Shown piece after piece: positions 1 to 7,758 of a stretch of 9,952 bases of DNA. This DNA comes from an uncultured Rothia sp. (GTDB taxonomy: Bacteria > Actinomycetota > Actinomycetes > Actinomycetales > Micrococcaceae): assembly GCA_937935205.1 (NCBI GenBank), contig CALGXU010000371.1, positions 1-9,952 on the forward strand, read 5' to 3'. Numbering within the stretch: position 1 is the stretch's first letter; the number at the start of each line of letters is the position of its first letter. A program made the translations under genes and the position numbers. Under the pieces are notes generated by a model, which was given only the letters and a program-made list of their open reading frames with translations, ran no database searches and was not told where the DNA came from.

Positions 1-206
1 GCCGGCTTAGCTTCAACAGCCCGCTTAGCCGCGGCAGGTACACCGGATTCCGGGCGCGGCGAAGCGCCCCCTCGCGCACGCTGCGTTGCCGCAGCAATAC
101 GCGCAAGGGGGCTCGAAGCTACCGGGCGAACGCCCTGCTCCACAGAAACCTCCCCGGAACCGCGACCCTTAGCGCCGCGGCCCTCAGACTCCGCCGGAAG
201 GGGCAC
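1..206 (-). CDS. Start of an open frame after aroC, probably shikimate kinase with an N-terminal extension (partial)
   Basis: The frame is open from a GTG at 206-204 to the window edge (68 codons plus 2 bases). It begins MPLPAESEGRGAKGRG and is dominated by Ala, Gly, Arg, Pro and Ser. The GTG shares one base with the aroC stop (TAGTG), the kind of overlap also seen elsewhere in this window. Shikimate kinase or a kinase/dehydroquinate synthase gene usually follows aroC in actinobacteria, so aroK is the natural guess. The P-loop that would prove it is not in the first 68 residues, so any kinase domain lies beyond the left edge. If this is AroK, it carries a disordered basic N-terminal extension, since typical AroK has its P-loop within about 20 residues of the start. 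A second possible start is GTG at 143-141 (V22), which has a far better ribosome binding site. Existence of the CDS is moderately sure; the product name is context only. Confidence 0.55.
   Translation of the reverse strand, partial: MPLPAESEGRGAKGRGSGEVSVEQGVRPVASSPLARIAAATQRARGGASPRPESGVPAAAKRAVEAKP
141..155 (-). promoter_or_regulatory. Strong Shine-Dalgarno before an internal GTG of the gene after aroC
   Basis: On the minus strand GGGGAGG (155-149) stands 5 bases before GTG (143-141), a near-perfect anti-16S match at good spacing. The overlapping GTG at 206 has only a weak GGGA upstream. This favours initiation at 143, unless translation is coupled to aroC termination at 206. The G-rich codon use of the region could also produce the match by chance. 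Confidence 0.4.
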
Positions 207-1423
207 TACGCGTCCCAACCAGCCACGTTAGACTCCCACGCCAGAGACGCCGGAATAGCGTCCAGGTAGGAATCCATGTTGCGGCGAGTCTCACCAATCG
301 AGTCGCCACCAAACTTCTCCAGTGCAGCCTCAGCGAGCACCAGGGCGACCATAGCCTCCGCCACCACGCCGGCAGCGGGAACAGCACACACGTCCGAACG
401 CTGGTGGTGGGCGCGAGCCTCTTCACCGGTGGAAGTGTCAATGGTCTTCAGAGCCTTCGGCACGGTCGCAATGGGCTTCATTGCCGCGCGCACACGCAGC
501 AGGTCGCCGATGCTCATGCCGCCCTCAATACCACCTGCACGGTTGGTATCGCGGGTAACGCCGTGCTCGCCAACGGAAATCTCGTCGTGAGCGGCAGTGC
601 CCGGGCGGTCAGCGGTCGCGAAACCGTCGCCAACCTCAACGCCCTTAATAGCCTGAATACCCATCAGGGCGGCGGCCAGGCGCGCGTCCAGGCGGCGGTC
701 CCAGTGCACGTACGAACCCAGTCCGGGAGGCATACCGTACGCGAGCACCTCAACCACGCCGCCGAGAGTCTCGCCCTCCTTGTGCGCCTCGTCCACGCGC
801 TGAACCATCGCGTCGGAGGTTGCCTTGTCGAAGCAGCGCGGCGGGTCAGCATCCAGCTGATCAACGTTGCGGGGCGAAGGCACCGGAGCACCCTCGGGAG
901 CGTGCACGCCACCCACAGCCACGGTGTGAGAAACCAGCTCAACACCCAGAGCCTTCAAAATCTGGGCGGCAACCACGCCAAGAGCCACACGGGTCGCAGT
1001 CTCACGCGCGGAGGCGCGCTCCAGCACCGGGCGAGCCTCAGAGAAGTTGTACTTCTGCATGCCGGTAAAGTCAGCGTGGCCGGGGCGCGGACGAGTCAGC
1101 GCAGCATTACGCGCACGACCCTCAATCAGCTTCGGATCCACCGGGTCGGAGCTCATCACGTCAGTCCACTTTGGCCACTCGGTGTTCGCAATCTCAATCG
1201 CGACCGGGCCGCCCTGAGTCAGGCCGTGACGCACACCGCCGAGGATGCGCACGCGGTCCTCCTCGAACTTCATGCGGGCACCGCGGCCGTAGCCGAGGCG
1301 GCGGCGAGCCAGGGCGTCACGCACCATATCGCTGGTGAGTTCCACACCGGCGGGCACGCCTTCAATGATGCCGACGAGCGCCTCGCCGTGGGATTCTCCG
1401 GCAGTGAGCCAACGAAGAGCCAT
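206..1423 (-). CDS. aroC: Chorismate synthase
   Basis: This 405-residue enzyme converts 5-enolpyruvylshikimate-3-phosphate to chorismate using reduced FMN, the last common step of aromatic amino acid synthesis, in the cytosol. The family signatures are present in order: [18 protein letters not shown] near residues 9-27 (His12), [20 protein letters not shown] at 113-132 (His116), [12 protein letters not shown] at 135-146, the glycine-rich [13 protein letters not shown] at 295-307, and RSDVCAVPA at 342-350 (Asp344). His12, His116 and Asp344 match the conserved catalytic His/His/Asp of the family. The length is normal for actinobacterial forms. The ATG at 1423 is preceded by AGAGG at 7-base spacing (AAAAGAGGTTAACCT), and the protein begins exactly at the conserved [16 protein letters not shown] start. 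Its stop overlaps the next frame by one base. A 119-base gap separates it from aroE upstream, and that gap holds an AT-rich promoter-like stretch. Confidence 0.97.
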   Translation of the reverse strand: MALRWLTAGESHGEALVGIIEGVPAGVELTSDMVRDALARRRLGYGRGARMKFEEDRVRILGGVRHGLTQGGPVAIEIANTEWPKWTDVMSSDPVDPKLIEGRARNAALTRPRPGHADFTGMQKYNFSEARPVLERASARETATRVALGVVAAQILKALGVELVSHTVAVGGVHAPEGAPVPSPRNVDQLDADPPRCFDKATSDAMVQRVDEAHKEGETLGGVVEVLAYGMPPGLGSYVHWDRRLDARLAAALMGIQAIKGVEVGDGFATADRPGTAAHDEISVGEHGVTRDTNRAGGIEGGMSIGDLLRVRAAMKPIATVPKALKTIDTSTGEEARAHHQRSDVCAVPAAGVVAEAMVALVLAEAALEKFGGDSIGETRRNMDSYLDAIPASLAWESNVAGWDA

Positions 1424-1542
1424 AGGTTAACCTCTTTTCATCGCACCCGCACCGCAGCGCAGGAGGAAGGAATAATAATTCTTCACATGTATAAATAGTG
1501 TATAAAATGCCCGTTTACTGAGCGAGTGAAAGCACGCTTTTT
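1424..1542 (-). promoter_or_regulatory. aroE-aroC intergenic region with AT-rich candidate promoter
   Basis: The stretch 1470-1509 is strikingly AT-rich for this genome. On the minus strand it contains -10-like words TATACA, at about 1503-1508 and again at 1492-1497, and TATTAT nearer to aroC. I find no well-spaced -35 hexamer, so the exact promoter cannot be placed. It may allow aroC and the gene after it to be transcribed separately from aroE. The aroC ribosome binding site AGAGG lies at 1431-1435. Confidence 0.35.
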
Positions 1543-1553
1543 TCACGAAACGG
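1503..1553 (-). terminator. Possible weak terminator overlapping the aroE stop
   Basis: Nested inverted repeats flank the aroE stop codon (1543-1545). The outer pair is CCGTTT (1511-1516) with AAACGG (1548-1553); the inner pair is GTGAAA (1526-1531) with TTTCAC (1541-1546). In the minus direction the outer stem is followed by GCATTTTATA, a short T-rich tail. The stems are short and offset by a large one-sided loop, so termination would be partial at best. Confidence 0.25.
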
Positions 1554-2478
1554 AAGCACGAGGCGGCAAATCAACCGCCGCACACATCGCGTTCACCAAA
1601 CCCAGTAGCTCACCCTCAGACAGGGTGCGGTCAGTAAAAAGCAGAACCTGCTCCACCGCCTGATACAGCAGCATCTCCAGGCCAGAAACCACCGTGCCGC
1701 CGTTCGCCTCCCAGGCGCTCGCCAGCACCGAAGGCCACGGGTTATACGCAACATCGAGCAGTACCGGCCGGTGCGTCGCGGAGGCGCCCTTCAGCCCGCT
1801 CAGCTGGTTCGCCCACTCATCCGCCGCATGGGCTGGAAGAGTAGACACCACCGGGTGATGACCGCGTTCAGCAAGATTCTGCGGCAGCTCAGCCAGAGAA
1901 ACCTGCTCCAGCTGAACGCCCAGGCGGTCCGCCGCCTCCTGCACACTACCAAGCTTATGCAACGAACGGGCGTACACGCTCACGCGGCGGTACCCCAGCG
2001 CGTGCAGTGCGGTCAGAGCGGAAATAGCGGTCGCTCCGCCACCCACAATCGCGGCAGAATCCTTAAACGGTTCCGGCTCCAAACCGGCGTGGCGCAGCGC
2101 GTTCACAATGCCGATCACGTCCGTGTTATCGCCCAGCACCTTCTCACCGCGCGGATACACCGTGTTCACCGCACCGGTCACGCGGGCAGTCTCGCTCAGC
2201 TCATCGCAATACTGAATGACCGCGGTCTTCAACGGCATCGTCACCGACAGGCCCGCAATATACGGGGCGTCCTCCGTACCGTCCGGGTGGCGCACACCGT
2301 GCATAATCGCCGGCAAATCATCGGGCAGAGTATCGCGGCGATCATAACCCAAATTCTGCTCACCCAAAAAGTCATACGCGGCACGATGCAGCGCCGGTGA
2401 CAGAGAATGCTCAATCGGGTGCCCCAGCACGTAGGCACGGCGAAGATACGGGGCTTCACGGTACGGTTCAGTCTTCAT
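1543..2478 (-). CDS. aroE: Shikimate dehydrogenase (NADP+)
   Basis: The enzyme reduces 3-dehydroshikimate to shikimate in the cytosolic shikimate pathway. With the start at ATG 2478 it has 311 residues. The shikimate site is seen in VLGHPIEHSLSPALH (17-31); the catalytic pair is Lys84 in SVTMPLK (78-84) and Asp120 in DNTD (117-120). A Rossmann nucleotide loop VGGGATA is at 145-151, followed by Arg171 in the usual NADP-phosphate position. The C-terminal GLEMLLYQAVEQ (266-277) is the conserved substrate-closing helix. I chose 2478 because the family begins just before the VLGHPI strand and an AGAGAG purine run lies about 5 bases upstream. An in-frame ATG at 2541 would add 21 residues with no family counterpart. 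The gene stands alone between terminator-like sequence after mltG and the AT-rich gap before aroC, but it shares a pathway with aroC and the frame after it. Confidence 0.95.
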   Translation of the reverse strand: MKTEPYREAPYLRRAYVLGHPIEHSLSPALHRAAYDFLGEQNLGYDRRDTLPDDLPAIMHGVRHPDGTEDAPYIAGLSVTMPLKTAVIQYCDELSETARVTGAVNTVYPRGEKVLGDNTDVIGIVNALRHAGLEPEPFKDSAAIVGGGATAISALTALHALGYRRVSVYARSLHKLGSVQEAADRLGVQLEQVSLAELPQNLAERGHHPVVSTLPAHAADEWANQLSGLKGASATHRPVLLDVAYNPWPSVLASAWEANGGTVVSGLEMLLYQAVEQVLLFTDRTLSEGELLGLVNAMCAAVDLPPRASVS

Positions 2479-2591
2479 CGGCACTCTCTCGCTCTCAACG
2501 CTTGGGACCTGCAGACACGCACGCCACGAACCCGCGTTCATGGGCGCACTCTACCCATTTTAAGGGACAAACCAATATTCGGGTATAGCAA

Positions 2592-2633
2592 AGGCGGGCA
2601 CCTCCCCCACTCTCGTGGAGGCGGTACCCGCCT
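2592..2633 (-). terminator. GC-rich hairpin between mltG and aroE, probable terminator
   Basis: AGGCGGG (2592-2598) pairs perfectly with CCCGCCT (2627-2633). An inner stem CCAC (2607-2610) with GTGG (2615-2618) closes a TCTC loop. In the minus direction the stem is followed by TTGCTATACC, so there is little U-tract. This is a common look for actinobacterial terminators, but the element could also act as a leader structure for aroE. It lies 55-96 bases after the mltG stop. Confidence 0.5.
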
Positions 2634-2687
2634 CAGCAAGGAACCTTCAGTCCAAAGCTACCGAATCATAGCTACCGGCTAAACCGA

Positions 2688-3881
2688 TTAGCTACAACGG
2701 TTCGGGTGCTTAGAACACCACTGGTTGTACTCTTCAACATAACGCTGGTGCTCAGCGTAAGTGCGGGAGTACTTAGTCTCACCGGAGTCCAGGTCCACAG
2801 TCACCCAGTAATAGTACGGGTTCTTCTCGGGAGCCGCAGCAGCCTTAATCGAAGCCAGCTGCGGGGAACCAATCGGACCCTTCGGAAGACCCTTATTCGC
2901 ATAAGTGTTGTACTTATTGCTCTTATCGGCCTTCTGCTCTTCCGTCAGGTGGTACGAGCGGACACCCAGACCGTAGGTCACGGTCGCATCCGACTGAATC
3001 AGACCCGAGGTTTCACCATCGGGGTTGTTCAGACGGTTCTCAATGATGCCAGCAACCGCCACGTAGTCCTTCGGCTGAGCCTCAAGCTCCACGATGGAGG
3101 CAATCGTCAGCACCTCAAAGATCTTCTGATCGCCGCTCACGCCGGCTTCCTTCAGGTCAGCCTTGGTCTTATCAACCATGGTCTGAATGACCTTCTTGAT
3201 GTCGGTGTCCTTCGGGAATCGGTACTCGCCCGGGTGCAGCCAACCCTCAATCGAGGGGAAGTTGCTCGGCACACCGTACTGGGTGTAGTTGCTGACTGCG
3301 TCCTCAACCTGCTTGCGAGTGAACGCACCATCGGAGCCGGAAACAATCAGATCGATGGTCTCGTTCACGCGCTTACCCTGCGGAATCGCCAGGTACAGTA
3401 CGTTGCTGTTCGCCTCAATAATGGTCGTAATCGCGCTCGAGCTGCTCATGTGCTGCTGCAGTTCGTAGGTGCCAGGCTGCAGGTACTTGCCCTTGCTCTC
3501 CTTGGTGTACACCTCAACGAACTTATCAGCATCAGCAATGATGCCCGCCGCCTCCAGCTCCTCAGCCACCTGCGCGGTGGACTGGCCGGAACGAATCGTG
3601 AACGTCACGGTCGTACCGTTACCGCTACCCGAGTAGTCACGATTCTTGAACGGGTCGTAACGAGTAATCAGGGCACCAGAAATGATGACCAGAGCCACGA
3701 CAAATAGGGAAATTGCGCTCAGCATGACGGCGCGGCGGCGGCGCTTACGCGCACGCAACGTAGCCACCGACACGATTTCCTGTTCCATCGTGATGCCGGT
3801 AATGCCCTTACGTTCGTCCTCAGCCGTCGGCCTAAAGAGGTCGAGCCCGCTCTCTTCGGGCTGTTTATTCTGTTCGGTCAC
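2688..3881 (-). CDS. mltG: Endolytic murein transglycosylase MltG (YceG family)
   Basis: This membrane-anchored lytic transglycosylase cuts nascent glycan strands in peptidoglycan and so sets strand length. The 397-residue protein has a charged cytoplasmic N-terminus (1-50) ending in the positive-inside patch RKRRRR (45-50). One membrane helix follows (about 51-72), then a LysM-like region (about 90-165) and the YceG catalytic domain (about 165-385). Catalytic Glu265 sits in LTIASIVELEAQ (258-269). Other family marks are IQSDATVTYGLG (295-306), YNTYANKGLPKGPIGSP (324-340) and AAAAPEKNPYYYWV (347-360). Translation starts at GTG 3881 inside the ruvX stop (GTGA, 4-base overlap), with GGAG 8 bases upstream, so it is probably coupled to ruvX. 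The only cysteines, Cys389 and Cys396, lie in the final nine residues outside the membrane. Confidence 0.95.
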   Translation of the reverse strand: MTEQNKQPEESGLDLFRPTAEDERKGITGITMEQEIVSVATLRARKRRRRAVMLSAISLFVVALVIISGALITRYDPFKNRDYSGSGNGTTVTFTIRSGQSTAQVAEELEAAGIIADADKFVEVYTKESKGKYLQPGTYELQQHMSSSSAITTIIEANSNVLYLAIPQGKRVNETIDLIVSGSDGAFTRKQVEDAVSNYTQYGVPSNFPSIEGWLHPGEYRFPKDTDIKKVIQTMVDKTKADLKEAGVSGDQKIFEVLTIASIVELEAQPKDYVAVAGIIENRLNNPDGETSGLIQSDATVTYGLGVRSYHLTEEQKADKSNKYNTYANKGLPKGPIGSPQLASIKAAAAPEKNPYYYWVTVDLDSGETKYSRTYAEHQRYVEEYNQWCSKHPNRCS

Positions 3882-4441
3882 TGAAGGTTCTCCGTTTCGT
3901 TGACGGCACCGACCGTGGTCCCTTCTGACTCGGACGGTCGGTTTTCTTCGTGGGCCGGATCGCTCACCTTGTACCCGGCTACGGACTGCCCCGCCTTGAG
4001 GGCATCCAGGCTGTACTGCAAAATATTCACAGCCGCCACCTGGTCAACCATAGTCTTGAAATCTCGGCTGGAAACCCCAGCCTCGTGCAGTGCACGGTGA
4101 GCGCTCACGGTGGTGAGTCGCTCATCCACCAGCCAAATGTTAATGTGTGTTTTCTCTTCGGCATCCAGCTCGGAGCGCAGAGCCTGAGCGTACTCCCGAG
4201 CCATTTCCGTGGAGGGAGAATCCCCACCACGCATGGTCTTCGGAAGCCCGACGAAAACCTCCACCACCTCGTTCACCTCAATCAGCTTACGCAAAACACG
4301 GCGGTCAGAGTTCTTCTTCGCGTCGCGGCGCAGCGTCTTGAGCGGGGTGGCGAGGATACCGTCGGGGTCGCTGAGGGCGGTGCCGACGCGGGCGTTACCC
4401 ACATCGACACCCATCCGCACTCCGCGCTGGAATTCTGCCAT
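3878..4441 (-). CDS. ruvX: RuvX/YqgF-type Holliday-junction resolvase-like nuclease
   Basis: This RNase H-fold protein of the RuvX/YqgF family is tied to Holliday-junction resolution and to 16S rRNA 5'-end maturation. It has 187 residues. The N-terminal GVDVGNARVGTALSDP (11-26) carries Asp13. VGLPKTMRGG (64-73) is the second strand-loop motif, WLVDERLTTVSA (103-114) carries Glu107, and MVDQVAAVNILQ (131-142) carries Asp133; these form the acidic catalytic set. The last 25-30 residues are acidic and probably disordered, a common actinobacterial tail. The ATG lies two bases after the alaS stop (TAAACATG) with only a weak AGGC upstream, which suggests reinitiation after alaS. Its stop overlaps mltG. 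The alaS-ruvX-mltG order is widely conserved, which supports the name. Confidence 0.93.
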   Translation of the reverse strand: MAEFQRGVRMGVDVGNARVGTALSDPDGILATPLKTLRRDAKKNSDRRVLRKLIEVNEVVEVFVGLPKTMRGGDSPSTEMAREYAQALRSELDAEEKTHINIWLVDERLTTVSAHRALHEAGVSSRDFKTMVDQVAAVNILQYSLDALKAGQSVAGYKVSDPAHEENRPSESEGTTVGAVNETENLQ

Positions 4442-4443
4442 GT

Positions 4444-7131
4444 TTAGGCCTGAGCCTGTGCGATAGCGTCGCGGACAGCGTCCAGTGCAGCACCAATCTT
4501 GGATGCATCCTGGCCACCACCCTGAGCGACGTCGTCCTTACCGCCGCCACCGCCGCCGAGAACACCGGCAGCGACGCGGACCAGAGCGCCAGCCTTCACG
4601 CCAGCCTCACGAGCACCCTCGTTAGTTGCCACCAGGATGACGGGGCGACCGTTAGCCACACCCACCACAGCGACAACCGCAGCCTCGGAGCCGAAGCGCG
4701 AACGCAGATCCAGAGCCAGCTCACGAACGCCGTTAGCGTCCAGCTCGCCAGCATCGTGTGCCAGAACGCGAACAGAACCGATGGTCTGTGCGTTCTCCAG
4801 CAGCTTGCCAGCCTCAGCCTGCAGCTTCTCGCGGCGCAGCTGAGCCAGTTCCTTCTCAGCAGCCTTCAGCTTAGCCAGAGTCTGGTTAATCTTCTCCGGC
4901 AGATCAGCGGAAGACTGAACCTTCATCAGGCCGGTCAGCTGGTTCACCAGGGTACGCTCAGCAGCCAGGTGGTTGAAGGAATCCAGACCCACCAGAGCCT
5001 CAACACGGCGGTTGCCCGAACCAACAGAGCTCTCAGTCAGCAGGGTCAGCGAACCAATCTCAGCGGACGAACCAACGTGGGTACCACCGCACAGCTCGCG
5101 GGAGAACTCGCCGCCGATTTCAACAACACGCACCACGTCGCCGTACTTCTCGCCGAAGAGGCTCATAGCGCCCAGAGCCTTAGCCTCAGCCAGCGGCATC
5201 TCGCGGGTAATCACCTCGTGGTTGTCGCGGATGGCGAGGTTAGCAACCTCTTCCACCTCGTGCTTAGCGGACTCGGACAGGCCCTCGCCCCACGCGAAGT
5301 CGAAGCGCAGGTAGCCTTCCTTGTTGAAGGAGCCACGCTGAGTAGCCTCGTTGCCGAGCACCTGGTGCAGGGCAGCGTGAATGATGTGGGTACCGGAGTG
5401 TGCCTTCTCACCGTCGCGGCGGCGCTGAACATCAACCTGTGCCACAACATCGGCACCTGCGTGAACCTCGCCCTCACGGACGATAGCGCGGTGAACGCTC
5501 AGACCCTTCACGGGCTGCTGAACGTCCTGAACGTCAATGATGAAACCGTTGCCGGTAATAACACCGGTGTCAGCTGCCTGGCCACCAGCCTCCGCGTAGA
5601 ACGGAGTCTCATCCAGGACAACCTCAATCTTGTCGCCAGCCTTAGCCGCGGGAACAGACACGCCGTCCACCAGGATTGCGCGCAGCTTAGTTTCAGTACG
5701 CAGCTCGGTGTAACCGGTGAAGATGGAGCCGCGCTCGTCCACGAGCTTACGCAGCTCGGACAGGTCAGCGAACGCACCCTTCTTCGCCTTAGCGTCAGCC
5801 TGCGCACGGTGACGCTGCTCAGCCATCAGCTCACGGAAAGCCTTCTCGTCAACCTTCACGCCAGCCTCAGCAGCCATCTCGAGGGTCAGGTCAATCGGGA
5901 AGCCGTAGGTGTCGTGCAGAGCGAACGCCTCAGCACCGGAAACAGCGTTGGAGCCGTCCTTCTTAGCGGCAGCAACAGCCTCTTCCAGACGCTCAGTACC
6001 GGTCTCAATGGTGTGCAGGAACGCCTTCTCCTCAGCGTACGCAATGCGGGAAATACGCTCGAAGTCCTCACCAACGTACGGGAAAGCACCCTTCATAGCC
6101 TCGCAAGAAGCCGGGAACAGCACGGGCAGGCAGGGCTCAGTAACGCCCAGCAGACGCATCGCACGGATAGCGCGGCGCATCAGACGGCGCAGAATGTAGC
6201 CGCGACCCTCGTTGGAGGGGGTCACGCCATCAGCAATCAGCATCAGCGAGGAGCGGATGTGGTCCGCCACCACGCGCATACGCACGTCGTCCTCGTAGCC
6301 CTCGTCCTCGGGGGACTCGGAGCCGTGGTACTTCTTACCGGACAGCTTAGAAGCAGCGTCCAGAACGGGGCGGACCTGGTCGGTCTCGTAGAAGTTCTCA
6401 ACACCCTGCAGCAGCATGGCAAGACGCTCAACGCCCAGACCGGTATCGATGTTCTTCTTCGGCAGATCACCCAGAATCTCGAAGTCATCCTTGCCGATGC
6501 CCTCGCCACGCTGGTACTGCATGAACACGAGGTTCCAAATCTCAATGTAACGGTCGTCGTCAGCCGCCGGGCCGCCTTCCTTACCGTACGCGGGGCCACG
6601 GTCGTAGAAGATCTCCGAGTCGGGGCCTGCAGGGCCGGGCTGACCGGTGGACCAGTAGTTTTCCTTCATGCCCATACGCTGAATACGCTCGGCGGGGAAA
6701 CCAACGGTCTTAGTCCAAATCTCGAACGCCTCATCGTCACCCTCGTAGATGGTGACCCACAGGCGCTCCGAATCCAGACCGAAACCGCCCTTATCCTGAG
6801 GGGTGGTCAGCAGCTCGTAAGCAAACGGAATCGCCTGTTCCTTGAAGTAATCACCGAAGGAGAAGTTACCAGCCATCTGGAAGAAGGTACCGTGACGCGC
6901 AGTCTTACCGACCTCTTCAATATCCAGGGTGCGGATGCACTTCTGCACGCTGGTCGCGCGGGAGAACGGAGGGGTCTCACGGCCCAGGAAGTAGGGAATG
7001 AACGGAACCATACCGGCGATGGTGAACATGGCGCCGGGCTCGTTCGAAATCAGCGATGCCGAAGGCACCACAGTATGGCCGCGGGAAGCGAAGAAATCGA
7101 TCCAGCGCTTGGAAATCTCCTGTGAGAGCAT
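4444..7131 (-). CDS. alaS: Alanyl-tRNA synthetase
   Basis: This class II enzyme charges tRNA(Ala) and edits misacylated Ser and Gly. It has 895 residues, the full family length. Residues about 1-250 form the aminoacylation core, with SKRWIDFFASRGHTVVPSAS (7-26), the class II motif 2 area around FFQMAGNFSFGDYFK (83-97), and motif 3 NIDTGLGVERLAMLLQG (227-243). The tRNA-binding helical part follows, including EGRGYILRRLMRRAIR (308-323). The editing domain has the metal/editing residues His578 and His582 in HSGTHIIHAALH and Cys681 and His685 in CGGTH. A coiled coil (about 745-780) and a C-Ala domain with the glycine-rich GGGGGGKDD (859-867) complete it. The ATG is preceded by AAAGGA at 5-base spacing. 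I see nothing missing. The opposite strand is almost free of stops here because the gene hardly uses TTA, CTA or TCA codons. Confidence 0.98.
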   Translation of the reverse strand: MLSQEISKRWIDFFASRGHTVVPSASLISNEPGAMFTIAGMVPFIPYFLGRETPPFSRATSVQKCIRTLDIEEVGKTARHGTFFQMAGNFSFGDYFKEQAIPFAYELLTTPQDKGGFGLDSERLWVTIYEGDDEAFEIWTKTVGFPAERIQRMGMKENYWSTGQPGPAGPDSEIFYDRGPAYGKEGGPAADDDRYIEIWNLVFMQYQRGEGIGKDDFEILGDLPKKNIDTGLGVERLAMLLQGVENFYETDQVRPVLDAASKLSGKKYHGSESPEDEGYEDDVRMRVVADHIRSSLMLIADGVTPSNEGRGYILRRLMRRAIRAMRLLGVTEPCLPVLFPASCEAMKGAFPYVGEDFERISRIAYAEEKAFLHTIETGTERLEEAVAAAKKDGSNAVSGAEAFALHDTYGFPIDLTLEMAAEAGVKVDEKAFRELMAEQRHRAQADAKAKKGAFADLSELRKLVDERGSIFTGYTELRTETKLRAILVDGVSVPAAKAGDKIEVVLDETPFYAEAGGQAADTGVITGNGFIIDVQDVQQPVKGLSVHRAIVREGEVHAGADVVAQVDVQRRRDGEKAHSGTHIIHAALHQVLGNEATQRGSFNKEGYLRFDFAWGEGLSESAKHEVEEVANLAIRDNHEVITREMPLAEAKALGAMSLFGEKYGDVVRVVEIGGEFSRELCGGTHVGSSAEIGSLTLLTESSVGSGNRRVEALVGLDSFNHLAAERTLVNQLTGLMKVQSSADLPEKINQTLAKLKAAEKELAQLRREKLQAEAGKLLENAQTIGSVRVLAHDAGELDANGVRELALDLRSRFGSEAAVVAVVGVANGRPVILVATNEGAREAGVKAGALVRVAAGVLGGGGGGKDDVAQGGGQDASKIGAALDAVRDAIAQAQA

Positions 7132-7150
7132 CTCGTTCCTTTGAATAATC

Positions 7151-7174
7151 TGTGCGAAATTCTAAATTAGTCTA
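7151..7174 (-). promoter_or_regulatory. Candidate alaS promoter -10 region
   Basis: Two -10-like hexamers lie in the short AT-rich stretch before alaS: TAGAAT (minus strand, 7164-7159) and TAGACT (7174-7169). Use of either would leave a leader of roughly 20-30 bases, with no room for a T-box or other large riboswitch. No convincing -35 is visible at 16-18 bases, so this is a weak call. Confidence 0.3.
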
Positions 7175-7200
7175 CTGACCTATGGTGCCTGCCCGAGAGC

Positions 7201-7219
7201 AAAATGGCTAATCGAGCCA
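7201..7219 (-). terminator. Possible terminator after the DUF6167-like gene
   Basis: On the minus strand TGGCT and AGCCA (7219-7215 and 7209-7205) form a 5-bp stem around a 5-base loop, followed by TTTTGCTC. The stem is short, so termination may be partial. It sits 44 bases after the upstream stop and before the alaS promoter candidate. Confidence 0.35.
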
Positions 7220-7263
7220 ATCTCGTACCGTGGTTAACGGACAAAAGCACCACCTTTAAAAAC

Positions 7264-7758
7264 CTAGTTGAAGAAGCCGTCGCCGAGCTGACGGTCACGC
7301 GCAATACGCTGCTCACGCGCTCGCTTCTGCGCCTCTTCCAAGGAGGCAATCTCAGCCTCCACCTCAATGAGTTCACGCTCAGCCAGGCGGCGGTTCGTGG
7401 ACTCAATCTCAGCAGAGCTCATCTGGCGGTCCCACGTATCCAGGGAGCCAGGACGCAAATCCTGCTTCTGGCGCTCCACCTTAGCGTTGAGCTCCATCTC
7501 CTTCTCCTGCATGCCCTCACGCACGCGGGCGGCGAACTCAACAGCACGCAGCGCGTACGGCTGCAGGGGCTTGCCAATCGGCGAATCGAAGAACTTTCCC
7601 ATCTGAGACTCCGGGTTGAGGGCAAGCTCACCGTGCTCACGCATGAGCAGGGCGCTGCCGGGGGTACGCTGAGCAGGTTCGGAGGCGGCACGCCTAGAAG
7701 CGAAGTAACCAACCGCCGCGCCGGCGCCAAGCAGAAGAGCTGAACGAAGCAGACCCAT
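7264..7758 (-). CDS. Small membrane-anchored protein, DUF6167-like N-terminus with coiled-coil tail
   Basis: Function unknown; 164 residues. The N-terminus MGLLRSALLLGAGAAVGYFA forms one hydrophobic helix with a glycine-rich GAGAAVG, followed by basic RR. Around residues 74-93, EFAARVREGMQEKEMELNAK resembles the segment ending the short DUF6167 proteins encoded beside alaS in Streptomyces and relatives, a match recalled rather than searched. Unlike those short proteins, this one continues for about 70 residues into a charged, Glu/Arg/Ala-rich segment (about 113-156) that looks like a coiled coil. The start ATG overlaps the stop of the DUF948 gene by one base (TAATG), so the two are probably co-translated and may act together at the membrane. 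DUF948 and DUF6167 genes beside alaS are a recurrent actinobacterial arrangement. No catalytic motif or cysteine is visible. Confidence 0.85.
   Translation of the reverse strand: MGLLRSALLLGAGAAVGYFASRRAASEPAQRTPGSALLMREHGELALNPESQMGKFFDSPIGKPLQPYALRAVEFAARVREGMQEKEMELNAKVERQKQDLRPGSLDTWDRQMSSAEIESTNRRLAERELIEVEAEIASLEEAQKRAREQRIARDRQLGDGFFN

Noticed and set aside
404..1498. 364-codon plus-strand frame opposite aroC
   Set aside because: Same codon-bias shadow; the real gene on the other strand carries all chorismate synthase signatures.
2479..2541. Upstream ATG giving aroE 21 extra residues
   Set aside because: The added residues have no counterpart in the family, and the ATG at 2478 fits the AroE N-terminus and has a purine-rich site.
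2706..3707. 333-codon plus-strand frame opposite mltG
   Set aside because: It lies wholly within mltG, whose catalytic motif and membrane helix are clear, and it shows no family pattern of its own.
4756..7125. 789-codon open frame on the plus strand opposite alaS
   Set aside because: It is in codon register with alaS and open only because alaS avoids TTA, CTA and TCA codons. Its product is Leu/Gln/Asn/Val-rich with no domain pattern.
7132..7263. T-box or other riboswitch for alaS
   Set aside because: The gap is 132 bases, the likely leader is much shorter, and no T-box sequence or antiterminator pair is seen.
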